A DNA stretch of 64,000 nt from Rhizobium sp. BK196 (lineage in GTDB: Bacteria > Pseudomonadota > Alphaproteobacteria > Rhizobiales > Rhizobiaceae), in the NCBI RefSeq assembly GCF_014193255.1, contig NZ_JACHZB010000006.1, positions 248,001-312,000 on the forward strand, in the 5' to 3' direction. Shown in pieces: positions 41,297-49,359 of this stretch. Numbering within the stretch: position 1 is the first letter of the stretch; each line of letters opens with the position of its first letter. The translations under genes and the position numbers were made by a program. Under the pieces are notes generated by a model, which did not search any database, was not told where the DNA came from, and saw only the letters and a program-made list of their open reading frames with translations.

Positions 41297-43435
41297 TCAT
41301 TTTGCCGGCGGCGAAGCTTTGCCAAGCTTCACGGCGGGCTCCCGGCCCCAGACCCTCAGCTTGCCGAGTTCGGTGACGAAGGCGGCGATGCCGTCTTCCC
41401 CAGGCAAGCTCAGCACGCCCTCGTCGATGTTTTCGGAAATTCCAGCCTTTTCGAGCAGCGGCAGTGCCGACGGGTCGTAGCCTATGAACTTGCAGTGCTG
41501 GAAGGCATCGGCGACGAAGTCGCGAGCCGTCGCCTCCTTGACGAGATCCTCGATGGCCGCCGGCGAGGTCAAAAGTGCTATCGCATCGAAAAGCACCGAG
41601 GGTCCGCCATCGATCATATGCTGTGCTTCGACCCAGGTGCCGTCCGAAATGGTCACGCCACCGACCTTTGGAGCGATGAGTTCGAAGACGGCTTTCTGTT
41701 TGACGAGCGCCGCCGTCAGGTCCTGGAGCAGTTTGGCATCGGCACCGTCGGTGATCAGGATACCAAGCTTGCGGCCCTCGAAGCGACCTGGACCGCGTTT
41801 CAGGATGCTGAGCGCCGGCGAGGGCTCCAGGTCCTGACGCGTTGGAACGGCGGCATCGGCCGGCTTCGGCAGCGACTGCAATCCAACCTTTTCTGCAACG
41901 GTGGTCGCGAGCGTTTCATCGATATTGATAAGATGAGATACCATCCGCTCGCGGATGACAGGGTTTTCGACCTTACTGAGTTCGAAGGTCAGCGCCATGG
42001 CGATGTGGCGCTGCTCAGGCGGTGTCTGGCTGATGTAGAACTGGCGCGCCTGGCTGTAATGGTCGGCAAAACTTTCCGGACGCAGCCTGACCTTTGGACC
42101 CTGTTCCTCAGACGCGAAGTGTCGAAAGCCTTTCTGAGGCGATTCCCGCGGACCCTCGCCCCAGGAGTTCGGCTGGTAGTTCACCCGGCCGACCGGATTG
42201 CGCATCGCCATGTGGCCGTCCTGCTGAAAGGTATCGAAGGGACATTTCGGCGCATTGATCGGCAGATGCGTGAAGTTCGGCCCGCCGAGACGCTTGAGCT
42301 GGGTGTCCAGATAGGAGAAGTTCCTGCCCTGCAGAAGCGGATCGTCGCTGAAGTCTATCCCTGGCGGAACGTTCTGCGTCATGAAGGCGACCTGTTCCGT
42401 CTCGGCGAAGAAATTGTCGGGCATGCGATCGAGGACAAGCCGACCGATAGGCTGAACGGGAAGAATTTCTTCGGGGATAATCTTCGTCGGATCGAGCACG
42501 TCAAAATCGAAGGCGTCGGCAAACTCCTGATCGAAAAGCTGGACGCACAATTCCCATTCCGGAAAGTTGCCCGACTGGATTGCCTGCCAGAGATCGCGAC
42601 GATGGAAGTCAGGATCGGCGCCGTTGATCTTCACCGCCTCGTTCCAGGCGACAGACTGCAGCCCGAGTTTAGGCTTCCAGTGGAATTTGACGAAGGTCGA
42701 CTGATCCTTGGCGTTGACGAAGCGGAAGGTGTGGACGCCGAAGCCCTCCATGAAGCGGAAGGAGCGTGGGATCGCCCGGTCCGACATGACCCACATGATC
42801 ATATGCATGCTTTCCGGCGTCAGACTGATAAAATCCCAAAAGTTGTCATGGGCGGACTGTGCCTGCGGGAATGCTCGGTCCGGCTCCGGTTTCACGGAAT
42901 GGATAACGTCGGGAAACTTGATGGCATCCTGGATGAAGAAAACGGGGATGTTATTGCCGACGAGGTCCCAGTTTCCCTCCTTGGTGTACATTTTCACGGC
43001 AAAGCCGCGCACATCGCGCGCAAGATCGAAAGACCCCTTGCTGCCGGCGACCGTCGAAAAGCGCACGAAGACGGGCGTCTTCTCGCCAGGGCGCTGGAAG
43101 ACGTCGGCCCGGGTGTAGTCAGCAAGGGACTTATAGGTCTCGAAGAAACCATGCGCGCCGTAGCCGCGCGCGTGAACGACGCGTTCAGGAATGCGCTCAT
43201 GGTCGAAATGGAAGATCTTTTCCCGGAAATGGAAGTCATCGACCAATGCCGGTCCGGGTGCCCCGACGTGCAAGCTGTTCTGATCGTCGGCTACGGCTCC
43301 GCCTTGGGCGGTCGTCAGGGCCGGATAGCCATCTTCGGCGAACTGATGAAGCTCGCCACCTTGACCGCGATGGAGTTTCTGGTCGTGGACCGCCGCTGTA
43401 TTTGCTTTGGCAGTCGGCGACGTTTTCTTGGCCAT
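41297..43435 (-). CDS. katE: Large-subunit catalase, HPII type
   Basis: The 712-residue catalase breaks down hydrogen peroxide. The distal His88 is in RVVHARGYGAHG, and RFSTVAGSKGS and FFIQDAIKFPD are family motifs. The haem-ligand Tyr is in GRNFSYLDTQ. The extra C-terminal domain (about 560-712) is the DJ-1/PfpI-like fold of clade II enzymes. AAGGGA eight bases before the ATG is the ribosome site. No exact EcfG site is visible upstream within the gap, although the neighbours have them. A long open frame on the opposite strand is a codon-bias shadow. Confidence 0.93.
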   Translation of the reverse strand: MAKKTSPTAKANTAAVHDQKLHRGQGGELHQFAEDGYPALTTAQGGAVADDQNSLHVGAPGPALVDDFHFREKIFHFDHERIPERVVHARGYGAHGFFETYKSLADYTRADVFQRPGEKTPVFVRFSTVAGSKGSFDLARDVRGFAVKMYTKEGNWDLVGNNIPVFFIQDAIKFPDVIHSVKPEPDRAFPQAQSAHDNFWDFISLTPESMHMIMWVMSDRAIPRSFRFMEGFGVHTFRFVNAKDQSTFVKFHWKPKLGLQSVAWNEAVKINGADPDFHRRDLWQAIQSGNFPEWELCVQLFDQEFADAFDFDVLDPTKIIPEEILPVQPIGRLVLDRMPDNFFAETEQVAFMTQNVPPGIDFSDDPLLQGRNFSYLDTQLKRLGGPNFTHLPINAPKCPFDTFQQDGHMAMRNPVGRVNYQPNSWGEGPRESPQKGFRHFASEEQGPKVRLRPESFADHYSQARQFYISQTPPEQRHIAMALTFELSKVENPVIRERMVSHLINIDETLATTVAEKVGLQSLPKPADAAVPTRQDLEPSPALSILKRGPGRFEGRKLGILITDGADAKLLQDLTAALVKQKAVFELIAPKVGGVTISDGTWVEAQHMIDGGPSVLFDAIALLTSPAAIEDLVKEATARDFVADAFQHCKFIGYDPSALPLLEKAGISENIDEGVLSLPGEDGIAAFVTELGKLRVWGREPAVKLGKASPPAK

Positions 43436-43599
43436 TGTCTCAATCCCTTACGATCTGTGTGAACAATGAAAGATACCTGGCCGACGGTCGCTTCGCCGCC
43501 CAAGGATGTCTTGGGGTGAACCTCGAACCAAGCTGGAATGTCAAAGGCTGGCCTTGCCGCCGGCTGTTCGACAGTCTTGCCGGCTCCAGGTAGGCCAGT

Positions 43600-44457
43600 T
43601 CACAAGATCGGTTTGCCGCCCGTCACGGCAATCGTTGCTCCGGAAACATAGCTCGACAGCGGATCGGCGAGCATTACATAGGTGGTCGCGAGCTCGGCGG
43701 GTTGGCCAGGGCGCTGCATCGGGACCTGCTTGCCGAAATTCCTGACCGCCTCATCGGGCATTGTGGAGGGAATGAGAGGCGTCCAGATCGGGCCGGGCGC
43801 GACTGCATTGGCGCGGATGCCCTTCTCAGCCAGCATTTGCGCGAGACCGGCCGTGAAGTTTTGGATAGCGCCCTTGGTCGTCGCATAAGCGAGCAGATGA
43901 GGACTCGGGCTGTCGGCATTGATCGACGCCGTGTTGATGATGGCGCTGCCGGCTTTCATATGCGGGACCGCCGCCTTGGTCAGGTAGAACATCGCATGGA
44001 TATTGACCTTGAACGTCAGTTCCCATTCGTCGTCGCTGATCTCGCCAATATCTTTGAAGCTTGCCTGATGGGCCGCATTGTTGACGAGGATGTCTATGCC
44101 GCCAAGTTCGCTGCGTGCGGTTTCGATGATGTGGCGGCAATGCTCCGGATCCTGCAGATCTCCTGGGACGAGGACTGCCTTTCGCCCTGCCTCTTCGATC
44201 CACTTCTGGGTTTCGCGCGCGTCGTCGTCCTCGTCGAGATAGGCAACAAGAACATCAGCACCTTCCCTGGCATAGGCAATCGCAACAGCGCGTCCAATGC
44301 CGCTGTCGCCGCCGGTAATGACGGCTTTCCTGCCGGTCAGCCGCCCAGAGCCGCGATAGGTCCGTTCGCCGTGGTCCGGTATCGGCGACATCGCCCCAGT
44401 GGTGCCCGGCATGGGCTGATGCGGCGTATCGAAGGGCGGGGTCGGATAATTGGCCAT
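43600..44457 (-). CDS. SDR family oxidoreductase, YghA type
   Basis: The 285-residue SDR has an N-terminal extension (PPFDTPHQPMPG), the NAD(P) motif TGGDSGIGRA, NNAAHQ, a Ser in NTASINA and Tyr-x3-Lys in YATTKG. The length and the HGERTYRGSGRL segment place it with YghA/YhdF-type dehydrogenases, often stress-induced in alphaproteobacteria. The start at 44457 is set by GGAGGAACAG. A near-match EcfG promoter (AGTT for CGTT) lies about 100 bp upstream. Its substrate is unknown; aldehydes are a common suggestion for the family. Confidence 0.85.
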   Translation of the reverse strand: MANYPTPPFDTPHQPMPGTTGAMSPIPDHGERTYRGSGRLTGRKAVITGGDSGIGRAVAIAYAREGADVLVAYLDEDDDARETQKWIEEAGRKAVLVPGDLQDPEHCRHIIETARSELGGIDILVNNAAHQASFKDIGEISDDEWELTFKVNIHAMFYLTKAAVPHMKAGSAIINTASINADSPSPHLLAYATTKGAIQNFTAGLAQMLAEKGIRANAVAPGPIWTPLIPSTMPDEAVRNFGKQVPMQRPGQPAELATTYVMLADPLSSYVSGATIAVTGGKPIL

Positions 44458-44554
44458 TTTCTGTTCCTCCAGGTATTGATGGGGCGGACTGGCCGACATC
44501 AGCCGACGAGCCTTCGGTCTTCGTCGCCGCGGCTGGGCGGTCGGTCCGGTACAA

Positions 44555-44579
44555 CAACTCGTCTGGGGTCCGACAGTTC
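44555..44579 (-). promoter_or_regulatory. Near-match EcfG promoter
   Basis: On the minus strand GGAAC, sixteen bases, AGTT. One mismatch to consensus, upstream of the YghA-type SDR gene. Confidence 0.4.
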
Positions 44580-44638
44580 CCTGTCAGTTCGTGGCAATGG
44601 ACGGTTTCCTGGCTGAAGCTCGCTATATGGACGCTCAG

Positions 44639-45526
44639 TCAGCCGGCTGCCATTTCGCTGAATAGCCAATTCCGGAATGTCCTGACTTTCCGTTGCCGCA
44701 GTGCGCCATCTGGATAGACGACATAATAGTTCCACCTCGACTTCAGCGTCAGATCAAAGGGACGCACCAGTCGGCCAGCCGCCAGATCGGCAGAGACGAG
44801 CGCGCTCCTGCCCAGCAATACACCTTCGCCTTGCACTGCCGCCTCGACAGCAAAGGCGGCAGATTCGTATCTTACCCCGTTGCTGGGGTTGATATCGTCC
44901 AGACCCGCTGCCCGGAGCCATGTCGCCCAGTCGATGCGGAAGTTGTCGTGAATGAGCCTGTGATGTCTCAGGTCCTCCGGTGTTCGCAGCGCATGCTCCC
45001 CTTGCAGCAGTTCCGGACTGCAGACAGGCGAGACCTCTTCCTCAGCCAGGAACTCCGATGTCACGCCTTCATACCCTCCGGCGCCATACCGGATCGCGAT
45101 ATCAATTCCGTCCCTGATGAAATCCGAAAACGTGCCGGACGTCGACAAGCGCACGTCGATATCCCGGTTGGCGCGATGGAAGCGGTGGAGCCGCGGCACA
45201 AGCCACCGCCCTGCAAAGCCGTCCGACGTGCTGACATTGAGGACGCCTGCCGACTTGAGCGCAGTTGCCGCGATTGTCGCAGCACCGATCCGATCAAGGG
45301 CCGCGCCGATCTCCGCAGCATAGGCGGCACCTTCCTGTGTGAGTTTGACGGATCGGGTTCCCCGCTCAAAAAGCCGGCTGCCGAGCTGTTCCTCCAAGTT
45401 GCGGATGGCACGACTGATGGCTCCGTGCGTCACATGGAGCTCTGCGGCCGCCTTGGTGAAGCTCAGATGACGAGCCGCGGCGTCGAAGGCTGGAAGCGTG
45501 GTCAGAGGTGGAAGTCGTCTGGGCAT
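44639..45526 (-). CDS. LysR-family regulator, GcvA type
   Basis: The 295-residue protein begins MPRRLPPLTTLPAFDAAARH, the GcvA-type opening. The HTH continues through FTKAAAELHVTHGAISRAI (about residues 23-42). The effector domain contains VSTSDGFAGRWLVPRL. It is divergent from the DUF1127/VOC pair and probably controls it. CGAATATTCG at 45562-45571 in the gap is a candidate binding site. Confidence 0.87.
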   Translation of the reverse strand: MPRRLPPLTTLPAFDAAARHLSFTKAAAELHVTHGAISRAIRNLEEQLGSRLFERGTRSVKLTQEGAAYAAEIGAALDRIGAATIAATALKSAGVLNVSTSDGFAGRWLVPRLHRFHRANRDIDVRLSTSGTFSDFIRDGIDIAIRYGAGGYEGVTSEFLAEEEVSPVCSPELLQGEHALRTPEDLRHHRLIHDNFRIDWATWLRAAGLDDINPSNGVRYESAAFAVEAAVQGEGVLLGRSALVSADLAAGRLVRPFDLTLKSRWNYYVVYPDGALRQRKVRTFRNWLFSEMAAG

Positions 45527-45561
45527 CGGATTACCTGTGATCTCTACTCACAAATCCTGCA

Positions 45562-45571
45562 CGAATATTCG
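45562..45571. promoter_or_regulatory. 10-bp palindrome in the LysR/DUF1127 gap
   Basis: CGAATATTCG is fully self-complementary and lies 36 bp from the LysR start codon. LysR-type sites are AT-rich interrupted palindromes, so this is a plausible core. Confidence 0.35.
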
Positions 45572-45665
45572 ATTGTCGTCCAGCCAGGAGCCGTGCACTC
45601 TCCGAGCATCGGGAAGGCTTTTCTCGAACCTATTGATACCAGTGTGTCGCTAAGAGGAGATCGTC

Positions 45666-45932
45666 ATGAGTGTTACTTTCGCTCACAATGCAGATTACCG
45701 CATCACCACGCCAGGCTCTGCGCGCCTGCCTACGGTTCCCGTTGACCTGTTTTGCGCAGTGGTCATCGGACAAGCAGCCCAATTGTTCGCGAGCGTTCGA
45801 CGCCGCTGGACGATGAGACATATTGCACGCTTTTCCACCCATCGCCTGCAGGACATCGGCTTCGAGCGCGACTGGGATGGGTCGCTGATGCAAATCAGCA
45901 ATGGCCGAGTTGCCGGTCACCTCGAACACTGA
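45666..45932 (+). CDS. DUF1127 domain protein
   Basis: The 88-residue protein carries the DUF1127 motif near its C-terminus (about 44-70; RRRWTMRHIARFSTHRLQDIGFERD in parts). The basic/aromatic pattern and the L-x-D-I-G step are typical. Small DUF1127 proteins in Agrobacterium and Rhizobium influence RNA turnover, phosphate metabolism and stress. This one is of the longer class with an N-terminal extension. TAAGAGGAGATCGTC provides the ribosome site. It is followed after 12 bp by the VOC gene. Confidence 0.78.
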   Translation: MSVTFAHNADYRITTPGSARLPTVPVDLFCAVVIGQAAQLFASVRRRWTMRHIARFSTHRLQDIGFERDWDGSLMQISNGRVAGHLEH

Positions 45933-45944
45933 AGGAGAAGCGAC

Positions 45945-46397
45945 ATGAAGATCTATCCCCATCTTTGGTTTGCGTCTCGTGCCGAGGAGACCATGGAGTT
46001 CTACACTTCAGTGTTCAAGGACTCTCGAATCCTCGGACGCATCGATCTCCCCGATCCGGAGCTGTCGGTTGTCCGCTTCGAATTGGGAGGTTTGCCGATC
46101 GCTGCCCTGAACGCTCACTCCCGTGTGCCATACAATGAAGCATTCTCTTTTCTGGTCGAGACGGGCGACCAGACGGAAACCGACTATTATTGGAACGCAT
46201 TGACGTCCGGAGGCGGCAAAGAGCAGCCATGCGGCTGGCTGACGGACAAGTTCGGCGTCTACTGGCAGGTTACGCCGACGATCCTGCTGCGGATGGTCGC
46301 CGATCCCGACAAGGAGAAGGCGGGGCGAGTGCTGCAGGCGATGTATAAGATGAAGAAGATCGTCATCGCTGATCTTGAGCAGGCCTACCGAGGCTAG
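45945..46397 (+). CDS. VOC family (PhnB/3-demethylubiquinone methyltransferase-like) protein
   Basis: The 150-residue protein has the PhnB-type opening KIYPHLWFASRAEETMEFYTSVF in parts, with paired beta-alpha-beta units of the vicinal-oxygen-chelate fold. GGWLTDKFGVYWQVTP carries the usual C-terminal motif. The function of these small proteins is mostly unknown. It shares a transcript with the DUF1127 gene; AAGGAGAAGC is a good ribosome site. Confidence 0.85.
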   Translation: MKIYPHLWFASRAEETMEFYTSVFKDSRILGRIDLPDPELSVVRFELGGLPIAALNAHSRVPYNEAFSFLVETGDQTETDYYWNALTSGGGKEQPCGWLTDKFGVYWQVTPTILLRMVADPDKEKAGRVLQAMYKMKKIVIADLEQAYRG

Positions 46398-46520
46398 CGA
46401 AGATCAGCGCTTTCGGTGGAGACAGCGCCTGTTGCGTGGCGCGCAGGCTTCCGGTGCACTTCGAATTCGGCATCGTTTCATCTCGTTGTCCTTGAGACCT
46501 CCGATTGATCGATCCCGCCA

Positions 46521-47300
46521 TCAACTGCGTTGCCCCGCAGCCTCCAGAATGAGGCCGGTTATCTCGTCTGGATGAGAGATCAGCGACAGATGGCTGGCCT
46601 GCAGTTCGATGGTCTTAGCGCCCATGCGCTTGGCCATGAAGCGTTCGAGATCGGGGTTGATCGTACGATCTTCCGTGGAGACGGCATACCAGCTCGGCTT
46701 GGAGCGCCAAGCCGCCTGGGTCGTCCTGCCTGCAAAAAGCGCTTTCTGGAACGGTTCCTGAACGGCGTAGAGAACCTTTGCCTTTGCTTCCGGAAGGTCG
46801 CCGGCAAAATCGCGAAGGAACGCTGCTTCAGTAAGGCGTCCTTCGTCGCCATCGAAGACGATGCCGGCTGATGCTGGCGGCGTCGGATAGGTCTTGGCCA
46901 ACGCCGTATAGTCCTCGTCGGCATCCGGGGCACGCGCGGCCACATAAACGAGCGCGGAAACGTTTGGATGTACGCCAGCTTCCGTAACGATCATTCCGGC
47001 AAAGGAATGGCCAACCAGAACCGTTGGGCCGTCCTGTCGCGAGAGTACCCGCTGCGCGGCGGCGACCGCATCAGGCAGGGTTGTCAATGGATTTTGTACT
47101 GCGGTGGCATTCAGCCCAGCGGCCTGCAAGCGAGCGATCACGTCGGACCAGCATGAGCCGTCAGCAAACAGCCCGTGCACAAGGACGACGTTGCGAGCCT
47201 TTGCCGGCGTGGGAGTCGCCGCTATAGCGCGAGTGGAGACGAGAGAAGCGGCGGCGCCGGCAACCAGGGCGCCGGTGAACATACGTCTGTTCATCATCAT
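46521..47300 (-). CDS. Exported alpha/beta hydrolase
   Basis: The 259-residue protein starts with MNRRMFTGALVAGAAASLV, a signal with paired Arg that looks Tat-like. The mature part has LVHGLFADGSCW and the nucleophile Ser in VGHSFAGMI, typical of the salicylate-esterase/hydroxynitrile-lyase-like branch. The His is in SHLSLISHP near the C-terminus. AAGGAAACG precedes a run of three ATG codons, and 47300 is the first. It is convergent with the VOC gene and has no clear operon partner. Confidence 0.83.
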   Translation of the reverse strand: MMMNRRMFTGALVAGAAASLVSTRAIAATPTPAKARNVVLVHGLFADGSCWSDVIARLQAAGLNATAVQNPLTTLPDAVAAAQRVLSRQDGPTVLVGHSFAGMIVTEAGVHPNVSALVYVAARAPDADEDYTALAKTYPTPPASAGIVFDGDEGRLTEAAFLRDFAGDLPEAKAKVLYAVQEPFQKALFAGRTTQAAWRSKPSWYAVSTEDRTINPDLERFMAKRMGAKTIELQASHLSLISHPDEITGLILEAAGQRS

Positions 47301-47560
47301 GATTTCGTTTCCTTCTAGGTCAAGTGATTTCAGCGAACCAATACCCTGAATAGAATTCTACGGTGATCGCGTGTCGGAGGAAGCAGCTCTGGAATCGGAG
47401 CAATAACACCGCAGTATTGCTGTTGTGTCGCCGCTTCCTCTCGGGTGACCATGTCAGCTTAGGATAAATAAAAAAATAGAGGCAGCTATATTCAGGTCTA
47501 GGCTCCTGCCTACCAATGGCTAGTCAAGCTGGTTGCAAGAAGCTTGACGGAGGTTACGGA

Positions 47561-48289
47561 TCAACTGAAACCGATGTCCGCAAGAAGAGGGAGGTGGTCC
47601 GAGGCGATCCTCGCGAGCCGTGTTTCAAGGACTGCGGCTTTTTTTACGATCAGTTCGTGACTTACGAAGATGTGGTCGAGGCGCATAAGCGGGTAGCGGG
47701 AAGGGAAGGTGGGTCGCGGCGCCGCCGCACCGGTCAATTGGGCATCCTTCAGCGACCGTGTAGCCAGACGATAGGTCGCGGATGCCGGAATAGCATTGAA
47801 ATCGCCACAAAGAACACTCGGAACAGACTCCTCTGCCGTGCCGCGCAGCCAGCCGGACTTCAGCAGCGTGGTCATCTGCTGGATGCGCTCGCGCCCGCGA
47901 AGGCCGAGATGCGTGTTGACAACGAGCAGTTTTCTTTCGCCAACCATTATTTCGACGGAAAGTGCGCCGCGCGTTTCGCCAATAGACGGCAACGGGCCGG
48001 CCTTGACCGCGCCTGTGGGCAACGCGGTGATGATTGCGTCGCCGTATTGCTCTTCGGCGACCGACAGAGCCGGATGGAAATGCGCCTGCATCTTCAGAAG
48101 TGATGCGATCATGTGAGCCTGATCGACACCACCTGTCCTTCGCCTGCCGACGTCGACTTCCTGCAGGGCAACGATGTCGGCCTCGGCCTCGGCGATGACA
48201 TTGGCGATGCGGCCGGGGTCAAGCTTGCGGTCAGTACCGATGCAGCTATGCACATTGTAGGTCAAAAGTCTGATCGGTTTATCCGGCAT
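47561..48289 (-). CDS. Endonuclease/exonuclease/phosphatase family protein (YbhP-like)
   Basis: The 242-residue protein has the metal-dependent phosphoesterase motifs LLTYNVHSCIGTD, VALQEVDVG, VLCGDFNAIP and ASDHLPLLADI. No signal peptide is seen with the start at 48289. In E. coli the homologous ybhP lies next to ybhN and clsB; here the same three functions occur together (47561-50802). It is divergent from the YbhN-like gene across a 98-bp gap holding overlapping stress promoters on both strands. A role in phospholipid turnover is inferred from this linkage. Confidence 0.83.
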   Translation of the reverse strand: MPDKPIRLLTYNVHSCIGTDRKLDPGRIANVIAEAEADIVALQEVDVGRRRTGGVDQAHMIASLLKMQAHFHPALSVAEEQYGDAIITALPTGAVKAGPLPSIGETRGALSVEIMVGERKLLVVNTHLGLRGRERIQQMTTLLKSGWLRGTAEESVPSVLCGDFNAIPASATYRLATRSLKDAQLTGAAAPRPTFPSRYPLMRLDHIFVSHELIVKKAAVLETRLARIASDHLPLLADIGFS

Positions 48290-48316
48290 GTGCCTGCTGA
48301 AAGGTTGCTGCTGCAA

Positions 48317-48341
48317 GGAACACAAAACTTGCTCGTTCGTT
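48317..48341 (+). promoter_or_regulatory. Overlapping divergent EcfG promoters
   Basis: On the plus strand GGAAC, sixteen bases, CGTT is an exact consensus, 46 bp before the YbhN-like start codon. On the minus strand, offset by two bases (48319-48343), GGAAC, sixteen bases, TGTT points to the YbhP-like gene. One palindromic site could thus serve both genes. Confidence 0.72.
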
Positions 48342-48387
48342 CCCGGAGATCGAGCAGCAGCCCTTACACCTCGGATATGGATGATCG

Positions 48388-49359
48388 ATGACATTGAAAA
48401 GCATAATCTGGAACGGACTGCTCATTGCAGCCCTCTGCCTGGCATTCTTTCTCCTCTACCGGATTTTCGAGCAGTATAGTTTCGACCAAGTCATCCAGTC
48501 GATGCGCAGCATACCCCTTTGGAGGGTTTGTCTGGCAGTTCTTTGTGCTGCTGCGTCCTATCTATGTCTGAGTTGCTTCGATTTCCTGGCAATCCGTTCT
48601 CTTGGAAAGTCCTTGCCCTACCCAAAGGTGGCGCTGGCTTCCTTCGTCAGCCTTTCGCTCGGCCACAATATCGGCTTTGCGGGACTAAGCAGCGGAGCCA
48701 TTCGCTACCGTTATTACACACGCTGGGGACTGACGACCGAGGATATGGCAAAGATCATCCTCTTTTGTGGCGTCACAGTCGGGCTCGGACTGATCACGCT
48801 GGGCGGTCTTGCAATGATCCTCAATCCCGTGGATGCGGGGCGTCTGCTGCAGATCGAGACGACAAGCAGCCGACTGTTCGGCCTGTTCGCTCTCGCGGTG
48901 CCGGGCATCTATGCCGCGCTGGCTTTTTTCGTCCGCGGCAAATTGCAGGTCTGGCGCTGGTCGTTTCAGTTGCCGCAGTTTTCCATTGCGGTTGCACAGA
49001 TCGCGGTTGGAACGATCAACTTCATCTTCGTTTCAGCCTGCCTTCACCAGATGCTCTCCGCTTTCGGCCACATCGCCTTCTTCCAATCGGCGACGGCTTT
49101 CGTGCTCGCCAATTCTGCCATCCTCGCGACGCATGTTCCAGGCGGCCTCGGGGTACTCGAGGCGACGGTTGCCTATGTGCTGCCGAAGGAGGCGTCCATC
49201 GGCGCACTGATCGCATTTCGCTGCGTCTATTTCTTCATTCCGCTGACGCTCGGCACCACCTTGCTGATCATCAGCGAGGCAGTGTTCCGACGGCGCTCAC
49301 GCGGGGCGAGCGGTGAGTCCGATGCGCTTGAAAAACGAGCGCAAGCCCAGTCTGCGTAG
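48388..49359 (+). CDS. UPF0104/lysylphosphatidylglycerol-synthase-type membrane protein (YbhN-like)
   Basis: The 323-residue protein has about eight membrane helices, starting at NGLLIAALCLAFFLLYRIF. LGHNIGFAGLSSGAIRYRYY and the late THVPGGLGVLEATV are signatures of the UPF0104/MprF-flippase-like family. It lacks a synthase domain, so it is likely a lipid flippase or lipid-linked transporter. Its 3' end overlaps the convergent cardiolipin-synthase-like gene by 63 bp. An exact EcfG promoter lies upstream. Confidence 0.85.
   Translation: MTLKSIIWNGLLIAALCLAFFLLYRIFEQYSFDQVIQSMRSIPLWRVCLAVLCAAASYLCLSCFDFLAIRSLGKSLPYPKVALASFVSLSLGHNIGFAGLSSGAIRYRYYTRWGLTTEDMAKIILFCGVTVGLGLITLGGLAMILNPVDAGRLLQIETTSSRLFGLFALAVPGIYAALAFFVRGKLQVWRWSFQLPQFSIAVAQIAVGTINFIFVSACLHQMLSAFGHIAFFQSATAFVLANSAILATHVPGGLGVLEATVAYVLPKEASIGALIAFRCVYFFIPLTLGTTLLIISEAVFRRRSRGASGESDALEKRAQAQSA

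Noticed and set aside
41291..43462. A 723-codon open frame on the plus strand
   Set aside because: It mirrors katE almost exactly. The katE strand shows full catalase motifs; the opposite frame is a product of GC-rich third positions.
43436..43599. An EcfG promoter for katE
   Set aside because: I looked for GTTCC with the matching -10 complement in the gap after the katE start and found none, so katE is not listed as a direct EcfG target here.
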